From Chitinophaga caseinilytica (GTDB lineage: Bacteria; Bacteroidota; Bacteroidia; Chitinophagales; Chitinophagaceae), in the NCBI RefSeq assembly GCF_038396765.1, contig NZ_CP150096.1:477501-541500 (forward strand): a stretch of 64,000 nucleotides of DNA, in the 5' to 3' direction. A model generated the notes under the pieces. The model ran no database searches, was not told where the DNA came from, and saw only the letters and a program-made list of their open reading frames with translations. Position 1 is the first letter of the stretch, and the number at the start of each line of letters is the position of its first letter. A program made the position numbers and the translations under genes. Below are positions 53,067-60,941 of this stretch, in pieces.

Positions 53067-53561
53067 TTAGTTCAGTTTGATTTCGCCGGCCAGTTGCTTG
53101 ATGTAAGCTTCCTGGTTGGTTTTGTCGGACAGCTCTTTGCGCAGCACTTTTTCCGCTACTTCGATCACGAGGGTGCCTACCTGGTTTTTAACGTCGGTGA
53201 GGGCGGCCATTTTCTGGTTCTCGATGGCTACGGAAGCTTCCGCGATGATTTTTTTGGCTTCGGCCTGTGCTTGTTCCTTGGCTTCGCGAATGATCTGCTC
53301 TTTGGCGTCTTTCGCTTCTTTCAGGATAGCGCTGCGTTCGGCTTTCGCCTCGGCCAGCACATGTTCGTGCTCGGCTTTCATTTGCGCCATTTCCTCTTTC
53401 ACGCGCTCAGCGGTGGCGATGGAGTCGGAGATGGAGTCTTCCCTTTCTTTCAGAACTGCCAGGATAGGCTTCCAGGCAAACTTCACGAGGATCCACAGAA
53501 CGATCAGGAAAATGATGAAAGAGATGGTGAATAAGCCTAATTGAGGCATCAACAAATCCAT
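53067..53561 (-). CDS. atpF: ATP synthase F0 subunit b
   Basis: 164 residues. One N-terminal membrane helix (LGLFTISFIIFLIVLWIL) followed by a long charged helix (EREDSISDSIATAERVKEEM, AKDAKEQIIREAKEQAQAEA) that forms the dimeric peripheral stalk. It has the size and layout of F0 subunit b. It begins 93 bases after atpE; an intercistronic hairpin is located in that gap. Confidence 0.95.
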   Translation of the reverse strand: MDLLMPQLGLFTISFIIFLIVLWILVKFAWKPILAVLKEREDSISDSIATAERVKEEMAQMKAEHEHVLAEAKAERSAILKEAKDAKEQIIREAKEQAQAEAKKIIAEASVAIENQKMAALTDVKNQVGTLVIEVAEKVLRKELSDKTNQEAYIKQLAGEIKLN

Positions 53562-53603
53562 ATATAGTAATATTTATGCGTTGAGATTGTTCGGAAAATT
53601 GAA

Positions 53604-53642
53604 TTTACTGCATCTTTTGCCCTTTGCGCCAGATGCAGTAAA
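53604..53642 (-). promoter_or_regulatory. intercistronic hairpin between atpE and atpF
   Basis: Perfect 12-bp inverted repeat TTTACTGCATCT / AGATGCAGTAAA with a 15-base loop, 12 bases after the atpE stop. It may stabilise the upstream atpE part of the transcript or attenuate read-through. Confidence 0.7.
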
Positions 53643-53654
53643 AAGTTTCTGCGA

Positions 53655-53936
<282 letters not shown>

Positions 53937-53954
53937 TTAGATTAAACGTTGTTA

Positions 53955-55076
53955 TTAATGGTGATGACCGCCCTGGTGTTCCATGGCCTGACCGATGAAT
54001 ACAGCGGTAAGGTTGGCAAAGATGAACGCCTGGATGAAAGCCACCAGCAGTTCCAGCATCATCATCACGATGTTGAACACGATCGTAATGGGCAGGAAGC
54101 CGTAACCGGCAACTTTATTCAGCGAACCGAATATGAACACGAGGGAGATAATGCTCAGGATGATGATGTGACCCGCCAGGATGTTGGCGAAAAGTCGGAT
54201 CATGAGGGAAACCGGCTTGGTGAACACACCGATCAGCTCCACCGGCGCCAGGATGATCTTTACACCGCCCGGTACGGGAGGGTTGAAGATATGCGCCCAG
54301 AAGTGACGGTTCGTAGCCGCCATCATCGCGATGAAGGAAATCAGCGCCAGCGCCGCCGTTACCGCGATGTTACCGGTTACGTTGGCAGAACCCGGCAGCA
54401 GGCCCAGCAGGTTGTTGATGAGAATAAAGAAGAAGATGGTCAGGATGAAAGGAACGTACTTTTCACCTTTCGCGCCCGGGATGTTGGGGCGTACCACTTC
54501 GTCGCGCATGAAAATGATCACCGGTTCGATGAGGCTCTGGAAGCCTTTCGGCGCCTGGCGGTGGCCACGTACGCGGTAAGCCTTGGCTACGTTGAGCATC
54601 AACACCACCAGGAGCACCGCTGCAAAGAGCATGGACGCAATGTTCTTGGTGATGGACCAGTCGTAGATCTTCTGGCCGGTCGGATTGTCGTTCGCATCCA
54701 CCTCGATGATGCTGCCTTCAGGATACTGGGCGGCGGTCAGGTGGTGAGACTCGAGGTAATGCGCGTCCACCAGGCGGTACCCGTCGTGCGCGTCGTGCCC
54801 GTGGTGGAACTTGGAGGAAGAAAACATCGAAACGCCACGCACCGGGTTATAAATAATAACCGGCAGCGGAGCGGTCAGGTGAAAATCGCCCACGTCCAGC
54901 AAGTGCCAGTCGTGCGCATCCTTCACGTGTCCGAGGATGACTTCCTTCGCATTAAAACCTTTCTTTTCTTCATGGCCGTCTGATGCTTGGGCCGTGGTAA
55001 TTGTGCCGGAAACGGTGATGAAAAACACCGTTATCAGGGCTACCAGCTTATATTTGAACCGATTCAAGGAAAACAC
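53955..55076 (-). CDS. atpB: ATP synthase F0 subunit a with exported N-terminal extension
   Basis: 373 residues, about 100 longer than E. coli AtpB. A signal-like helix (VALITVFFITVSGTITTAQA) and a His-rich segment (KFHHGHDAHDGY) precede the usual helices, as known in other Bacteroidota. The key Arg is in MIRLFANILAGHI, and GKVRP-like PVSL precedes it. It leads the operon from a promoter at 55096-55103. Subunit i (atpI) is not visible upstream. Confidence 0.95.
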   Translation of the reverse strand: MFSLNRFKYKLVALITVFFITVSGTITTAQASDGHEEKKGFNAKEVILGHVKDAHDWHLLDVGDFHLTAPLPVIIYNPVRGVSMFSSSKFHHGHDAHDGYRLVDAHYLESHHLTAAQYPEGSIIEVDANDNPTGQKIYDWSITKNIASMLFAAVLLVVLMLNVAKAYRVRGHRQAPKGFQSLIEPVIIFMRDEVVRPNIPGAKGEKYVPFILTIFFFILINNLLGLLPGSANVTGNIAVTAALALISFIAMMAATNRHFWAHIFNPPVPGGVKIILAPVELIGVFTKPVSLMIRLFANILAGHIIILSIISLVFIFGSLNKVAGYGFLPITIVFNIVMMMLELLVAFIQAFIFANLTAVFIGQAMEHQGGHHH

Positions 55077-55095
55077 AGTTTTCTGAAATTTTGTG

Positions 55096-55103
55096 CAAAG
55101 GTA
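55096..55103 (-). promoter_or_regulatory. -7 box (TACCTTTG) of the atp operon
   Basis: Exact TAnnTTTG match on the minus strand, 19 bases before the atpB ATG; upstream is A+T rich but lacks a clear -33 TTTG. Confidence 0.55.
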
Positions 55104-55200
55104 ACCGATTTTATATTAAATAGTATGAGGCATCAAAAAAACTGACGAGGATCATATCCACATACCCCGGTACTCCCAACCCATTCATTATCAATCCAAA

Positions 55201-55231
55201 AAAGGAAAGGGCACCCCGGCCCGGGGTGCCC
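55201..55231 (-). terminator. terminator of the large DUF3857 protein gene
   Basis: 11-bp stem GGGCACCCCGG / CCGGGGTGCCC around one base; on the minus strand TTTCCTTTTTT follows. Confidence 0.85.
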
Positions 55232-55288
55232 TCCTACTTCTTTGCGTACCGCTTGATGGTATTTTACCACCAGGCAGGCGTAGTAGCG

Positions 55289-58200
55289 TTATTTGAAGGA
55301 AATGTATTTCTGCTCCTTCTCTACGATCTTATTAAAAAAAGATTTCATACCTGCAAAGGCAGCCGGTGCGATCTCCGCCCCGGTATCCGCCTGGAACGTC
55401 CGCGTCACTTTCAACCGACCCGGCGCCACCTTCTCATAAACGATCCCGTACCGCATCCCCTGGAACTGCTCTTCCATGTTCCCCGGCACCTGGTCAAACA
55501 CCTTCCCTTCCGGCAACTCGATCGTCAACTCCGTCACATATTTATCGGTATTCTCATAAGACCAATATTGGAAAGGGTATTTCCGTTCTTCATCCGTAAA
55601 AATGTTCTGCGTGGCCACCGCTTCCATGAACGCCGGGCGCAGCATGCTGAAATCCCCAACGTTCACCACTTCGTTCTTAACAACGAAGTCGCAGCTCCAA
55701 TGCACCGTATCCGAATCGCTTTCCAGGTTGCGGAACGCATATTTGCCCAGTTCAACGTGGTTCTTGAAACCATACCCCGCGTGCTCCCGGACCGTTTCGC
55801 GCTCCTCATCTGGCGCCTTGTGCAGGTAACGCTCGCGGAAAATAGCGGCCAGGTTGCCGGTGGCTTCACAGCTGGTATTCACCTGCACATCGGTCGATTG
55901 GATCTTCACATGCACCTTCCGGGTAAGCGTGGTGTTGGATTTGCCACCGGAAACGGATTGCAGCGACGCGGGCTGTTTTTCGTATTTATAAGGCACACTC
56001 AGCATCTGCGCCATTTTCACCGTTTGCGGCAGGGTGCCGAAAGGCAGGTAGCGGTCGGTCAGTTCCAGGAAATTATCCTTCCCGTCTGCCTGGTACTGCA
56101 CGATGCAATGGTTGAATTCCATGCTGGGCAACGAAATACCCTGCGTACCGTTGTTGCGCGTATTCACCAGCACCAGGTTCGCGGGCAGGTCGGCCTTATG
56201 CGCGAAGGCCAGGAAAAGGGCGCTCATGTCCTTACAATCTCCCAGGCGGGTGGCCAGCGTTTTCCCGGCGCGCTGGGGCACGTAGGCGCCCTGGCGGAAC
56301 GAGACGGAGCTATAACCGATATTCCCCTCAATATATTGATAAATCCTCCGGGCCTTTTCCGTGGCCGAAAGCCCGGCAGCGCCCTTCGGGAACACTTCGC
56401 TATAGGCCATGTTCAGATCGTAATCTTCGCGGCTTTGCATGCGGGTGATGTCGCTGTACCATTCGCTGATGTCGTTCCAGGATTTCACGGTGCTCACGGT
56501 CAACACTTCCCCGAAGTCGCCCAGCGAAGGCATATACGGCTCGGATTTGAAGGCGGGCACATTACTGCGCTCCCAGGTGTAGAGCTTGAACTCGTCTGCC
56601 TGCCTGATGTCTGGCTTGAACCCGGGGTTATTGCGCAGGTTGTATTGCAGCGGCACGCCTTCCGCACAGAGCACGCTGTAGCGGGCGTATTTGGTAGGCA
56701 CATTGGCGGAGAAATAAAAATCGTCCCAGAATTCGCGGCCCATGCGGCCGATGCCGTAGCTGTTCACTTTATAGTGATAGAAAATCGCATCGCCCGGCTC
56801 CAGCTTCGCATATACCACCTGGTTCTGGTACGTTTCAGCGGGGATCTTGCTGCCGTTGGCTTTCACCACTTCGGCTTTCAGGATCGTCATATTGTCGTAC
56901 ACGCTGTTATAGGGCAGGCTTAGCTCCTTCCAGCTTTCGATCCCGCTGTTGTTGCGCACGTATACCGCGGTTTTCACTTCGCGCTCGCTGGCGCCGTCGG
57001 CATACAATACCACATTCTTCTCGTCGAAGATATAGCTGGAAGCATAGGCGGTATCCGCCGGCTTCTTCAATGCTTCCTGGATGCGGGCATAATGGTCGCC
57101 GCCGGCGAAATAGGTGAACACGTCCTTCTTCCCTTCCAGGGTACGGATCTGGCGGCGGTAATTATCCATCCCCGCATGCAGGGCCAGCGCCTTCCTGAAG
57201 TATTCCAGCGCCTTGTCCGTTTTGTTCTGCTGCAGATAGCTATAGGCAATATCTCCGGCCGCTTTATGATAGTACGGGGAGTTGCTGCGCAGCTTTTCCA
57301 GGTACGTGATGGCGGAATCGTACTGCTGGCGCGAGAAATAATAGCCGGAGATCTTTTCGTAAGGGTTCATCGAATACCCGGCAAAATCGAACATCTTCCG
57401 GTAGATGGCTTCCCCTTTTTCCAGCTCGCCCTTGCTCATGTAAGATTTTATCAAACGGTTGTACAGCTCTTCGTTGTAATTGTCTGCCAGGTACTTTTCC
57501 ATCATGTCGATGGCCAGGTCGGGCTTGCGGTCCATTTCGGAAGCTTTGTAGCAAAGCATGGACAGGATCTGCACTTCGTCCGGGAACGCTTTGTGGCCTT
57601 CTTCGAGCAGGAGGAACATGCTGTCCAGCTTTTCCTGGTAGGCGATGGCCGTGATACGCTTCACCATGGTGCTGGCGGTTTTCCGGCCGATGATCTTATC
57701 CATTTTATCGATCATCGCCACTGCCCCGTTATAATCTTTTTCTTCCAGCAGGCGGTCCACCTCCAGGTTCATGATCCAGTAGTTGCCTGGCAGCATCGTT
57801 TTCAGCTTTTCCAGTAATTCGCGCAGTTCGGTGGTGTTGTGGCCGCCGTTCAGGTTGATGTAATACTGGAGCAGCAGGAGCCCGCAATCCGGGTACTTTT
57901 TCAGGACGGGCTGCAGCACGGCCTTTGCCTTATCATACTCCGCGTTACGGGCGTAAACGCAACCCAGGAGCAGGGGGTTGACGAGGTCTGCGGGCTTTTT
58001 GGCGATCAGGTCTTTGAAATATGCTTCCGCGAAATGGGGAATGAGTTTTACCGGCGCGGTGGCCTCGTCTTTCCGGTAATCCTTCGGCTCGCTGACGCTC
58101 TTCAATCCCGCAACAGAATTGAATTTATCGTCGGTGAACCTTACGAGGAAGTTCGACCGGGCGCCGGCTCCCGTATAACCGAGCTGTACCAGCACGCGGT

Positions 58201-59062
58201 TATATCCTTTGTTGAGTTTGCAGCGTACTTTCCAGTAATCGAGCTCCGTCACTTTTTCTTCCGGTTCGCCTATGAGCTGGCGGTCGTTCAGCCAAAGCTT
58301 GAAAGCGCCGCTGCCGCCGAGGCAGAGGATCACCTCCTGGTCGGCCGGCGATTCCACGAAAGTCTGCATATACCCGATGCCGCTGGCGGCATTGAAGTAC
58401 ATGAAGGGGAGCACCCATCCCTGCTGGCTTTCGACGGCAGGGGTGAACCAGTCGATGGTGGTATTGTTGTACGCGTTAAACCCTTTGCCTTTCGCTACTT
58501 CGGTGATGGGGCCGTAGGGCTTGTCGAACCCGCTGCCGTTGATATTATCGAAGGCGCCCACGTACTGCCAGTTGAGGATGCTTCCCATTTTGGGATAAAG
58601 CTGGCTGGCGAGGGCTGTTTTGTTGCTGAACACATAATGCGCGCTTTTAAAATAGTTGGCAGCGGCGCGCATGGAACCGTTGAAGGCGGGGTTTTCCAGC
58701 ACATAGTCCACATTGGCGAGCCGTACGGCGTCTTTCTTGCCGTAGCTGCCCAGCACCCCGTCATTGAACCAAAGGGCGTACCAGTAAGGATTGGGATCGC
58801 TGAACCGGCGTGCGGGATTGTTGTGCTTTGAAATGATGTCTTCGCCGAAACCTTCGTTGTTTTCCAGCAACATCAGGGTGGCGAGCGCGCTATTGCGGCT
58901 TTCGCTTTGGTTGACGGCCTTTTGCAGGAGGGCTTTTGCTTTCGCGAAGTCGTTCTTCAGGATCGCCTCCCAGGCTTTTTCATAATCTCCGGCGTATGCG
59001 GCCGCGGGCGCCAGGGCCCAAAACAGGCATGCTAACAAACAGCCATGCAATTTTTTTCTCAT
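55289..59062 (-). CDS. large exported protein: TPR-like repeats, DUF3857 and transglutaminase-like domain
   Basis: 1257 residues from ATG 59062 (MRKKLHGCLLACLFWALAPA, signal peptide). The first half is mostly helical with tetratricopeptide-like units (AKALLQKAVNQSESRNS, KALEYFRKALALHAGMDNY). A DUF3857 domain follows, then a transglutaminase-like core with C943 (RLGDCKDMSALF), H985 (MEFNHCIVQ) and D1003 (LELTDRYLP), the intact papain-like triad. Proteins of this plan are common in Bacteroidota envelopes; natural substrates are unknown, and peptide crosslinking or proteolysis are possible. It is among the largest genes here. Confidence 0.88.
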   Translation of the reverse strand: MRKKLHGCLLACLFWALAPAAAYAGDYEKAWEAILKNDFAKAKALLQKAVNQSESRNSALATLMLLENNEGFGEDIISKHNNPARRFSDPNPYWYALWFNDGVLGSYGKKDAVRLANVDYVLENPAFNGSMRAAANYFKSAHYVFSNKTALASQLYPKMGSILNWQYVGAFDNINGSGFDKPYGPITEVAKGKGFNAYNNTTIDWFTPAVESQQGWVLPFMYFNAASGIGYMQTFVESPADQEVILCLGGSGAFKLWLNDRQLIGEPEEKVTELDYWKVRCKLNKGYNRVLVQLGYTGAGARSNFLVRFTDDKFNSVAGLKSVSEPKDYRKDEATAPVKLIPHFAEAYFKDLIAKKPADLVNPLLLGCVYARNAEYDKAKAVLQPVLKKYPDCGLLLLQYYINLNGGHNTTELRELLEKLKTMLPGNYWIMNLEVDRLLEEKDYNGAVAMIDKMDKIIGRKTASTMVKRITAIAYQEKLDSMFLLLEEGHKAFPDEVQILSMLCYKASEMDRKPDLAIDMMEKYLADNYNEELYNRLIKSYMSKGELEKGEAIYRKMFDFAGYSMNPYEKISGYYFSRQQYDSAITYLEKLRSNSPYYHKAAGDIAYSYLQQNKTDKALEYFRKALALHAGMDNYRRQIRTLEGKKDVFTYFAGGDHYARIQEALKKPADTAYASSYIFDEKNVVLYADGASEREVKTAVYVRNNSGIESWKELSLPYNSVYDNMTILKAEVVKANGSKIPAETYQNQVVYAKLEPGDAIFYHYKVNSYGIGRMGREFWDDFYFSANVPTKYARYSVLCAEGVPLQYNLRNNPGFKPDIRQADEFKLYTWERSNVPAFKSEPYMPSLGDFGEVLTVSTVKSWNDISEWYSDITRMQSREDYDLNMAYSEVFPKGAAGLSATEKARRIYQYIEGNIGYSSVSFRQGAYVPQRAGKTLATRLGDCKDMSALFLAFAHKADLPANLVLVNTRNNGTQGISLPSMEFNHCIVQYQADGKDNFLELTDRYLPFGTLPQTVKMAQMLSVPYKYEKQPASLQSVSGGKSNTTLTRKVHVKIQSTDVQVNTSCEATGNLAAIFRERYLHKAPDEERETVREHAGYGFKNHVELGKYAFRNLESDSDTVHWSCDFVVKNEVVNVGDFSMLRPAFMEAVATQNIFTDEERKYPFQYWSYENTDKYVTELTIELPEGKVFDQVPGNMEEQFQGMRYGIVYEKVAPGRLKVTRTFQADTGAEIAPAAFAGMKSFFNKIVEKEQKYISFK

Positions 59063-59092
59063 GGTACAGGGTATGGGATTTAAATATTGGGG

Positions 59093-59100
59093 CAAAGATA
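59093..59100 (-). promoter_or_regulatory. -7 box (TATCTTTG) for the DUF3857 protein
   Basis: Exact TAnnTTTG match on the minus strand, 30 bases before the start codon. Confidence 0.5.
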
Positions 59101-59110
59101 AATAAAATTG

Positions 59111-60877
59111 TCAGGCTGTATTCGCAGACGCCTGAAACTGCATCATATACAGCTTGTGGTAGTACCCTTCCAGCTTCAGCAGTTCCTCGTGCGTACCCGC
59201 CTCCCTGATCTCGCCTTTGTCCAGCACGATGATCTGGTCGGCCTTGCTGATGGTGCTCAGCCTGTGGGCGATCACGATGGCCGTTCTCCCGGCGATCAGC
59301 TTATCGATCGCATGCTGGATGAGCATTTCCGACTCGGTGTCTACGGATGATGTGGCTTCGTCGAGGATCAGCACCGCTGGGTCGTACAGCAGTGCGCGGA
59401 TGAACGAAATGAGCTGGCGCTGCCCCAGCGAAAGGGTGCTGCCGCGCTCCATCACCGGGTAATCGTACCCGCCGGGCAGCTGCATGATGAAATCGTGCAT
59501 CCCGATAAGCCGGGCCGCCCCTTCTACCTGCTCGCGGCTGATATTGGGGTTCCGCAACGTAATATTTTCGAAGATCGACCCGGAAAACAGGAACACATCC
59601 TGCAACACCACCCCTATCCGGCTGCGCAGCTCCGCCAGTTTGTAATCTTCCAACTTCACCCCGTCGATCTCTATCGTGCCTTTCTGGATTTCGTACAGCC
59701 GGTTGAGAATGCTGATGATGGTGGTTTTCCCGCTGCCGGTATGCCCCACCAACGCGATCGTTTGCCCGGTTTTGGCGTGGAAACTCACGTCTTTGAGCAC
59801 GTACCGGTCGTCTTTATACGCAAACCACACATGATCGAATTTGATATCGCCTTTCATGTTGGCCGCCGAATGCGTTCCGTTGTCGGGCATGTATTCGTCG
59901 CTGTCCAGCACCTTGAACACCCTTTCACTGGCTACCATCCCCATTTGCAGGGTATTGAACTTGTCGGCCAGGATGCGGAGCGGGCGGAACAGCATGTTCA
60001 GGTACATGATGAACGCGATCATCACGCCCTGCGTCACTTCATAATTCAGTACCATGTTGGCGCCCCACCACACCATGAGCCCTAGCGAAATGGCGAGTAT
60101 GATTTCCACCACCGGGAAAAACACGGAATAGGCGAAAATGGCGTCGATATTGGCTTTGCGGTGATCTTTATTGATGACGCGGAACTTCCCGAACTCGCGG
60201 TTCTCGGCCGAAAATGCCTGCACCACCGTCATGCCGGTAATATGCTCCTGCACGAACGCGTTGAGCGCCGCCACGGCATTGCGCACCCGATGGAACGATT
60301 TGTTCACCGCCTCCTTAAAGAAGTACGTGGCCAGGATCAGCACAGGGAACGGGCTCAGGCTCACGAGCGTCAGCCGCCAGTCTTCGGCGAACATCACGCC
60401 CAGGATCGCCAGGATCATGAGCACATCTGCCACGATGGAAATAATCCCTTCCGAAAAAATATCGTTGATCGCCTCAATGTCGTTGATGGTGCGCGTCGTG
60501 AGCGTGCCGATGGGCGTACGGTCGAAGAATCCCAGGTTCAGCCGCACCACTTTCCGGTACACGGCCACCCGCAGGTCTTTGATCACGGATTGCCCCAGCC
60601 AGTTGGTGATGTAGCTGAAGAAAAAGCGGACCGCCGTTTCCACGATCAGAATCCCGATCTGCACGAAAGTGATGATCATCAACATCTGCGCCCACTGGTT
60701 CGTGATGTACTTATCGACCGTTTGCTGGATGAGCCAGGGCCTCACCGGGGAGATGAGCGCCAGCAGCACCGTCAGGAACATCGACAGGTAAAAATAGCGC
60801 CGGTAGGGCCTTGCAAAGGAGAAAACGCGGTTCAGCAGACTGACATCGAAAACCTCTTTGGTCTTGTCTTTATTCAT
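59111..60877 (-). CDS. ABC exporter, MsbA-type (fused membrane and ATPase domains)
   Basis: 588 residues, a half-transporter. Six membrane helices fill about 20-320 (FYLSMFLTVLLALISPVRPW at the start), then the ATPase: Walker A GHTGSGKTTIISIL, Q-loop, signature LSLGQRQLISFIRALL, Walker B AVLILDEATSSVD and the H-loop IVIAHRLSTI. Homodimers of this family flip lipids or drugs; the close relative MsbA exports lipid A. No single substrate can be assigned. Separated from the gene upstream (63128-60942) by a terminator. Confidence 0.92.
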   Translation of the reverse strand: MNKDKTKEVFDVSLLNRVFSFARPYRRYFYLSMFLTVLLALISPVRPWLIQQTVDKYITNQWAQMLMIITFVQIGILIVETAVRFFFSYITNWLGQSVIKDLRVAVYRKVVRLNLGFFDRTPIGTLTTRTINDIEAINDIFSEGIISIVADVLMILAILGVMFAEDWRLTLVSLSPFPVLILATYFFKEAVNKSFHRVRNAVAALNAFVQEHITGMTVVQAFSAENREFGKFRVINKDHRKANIDAIFAYSVFFPVVEIILAISLGLMVWWGANMVLNYEVTQGVMIAFIMYLNMLFRPLRILADKFNTLQMGMVASERVFKVLDSDEYMPDNGTHSAANMKGDIKFDHVWFAYKDDRYVLKDVSFHAKTGQTIALVGHTGSGKTTIISILNRLYEIQKGTIEIDGVKLEDYKLAELRSRIGVVLQDVFLFSGSIFENITLRNPNISREQVEGAARLIGMHDFIMQLPGGYDYPVMERGSTLSLGQRQLISFIRALLYDPAVLILDEATSSVDTESEMLIQHAIDKLIAGRTAIVIAHRLSTISKADQIIVLDKGEIREAGTHEELLKLEGYYHKLYMMQFQASANTA

Positions 60878-60910
60878 CTCTGTAAAAATAAACGGTAATT
60901 CCCAAAACGC

Positions 60911-60936
60911 AAAAAAGGGAGCCAGGCTCCCTTTTT
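60911..60936. terminator. bidirectional terminator
   Basis: Stem GGGAGC / GCTCCC with loop CAG, extended by A6 on one side and T5 on the other. Confidence 0.8.
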
Positions 60937-60941
60937 CACAA

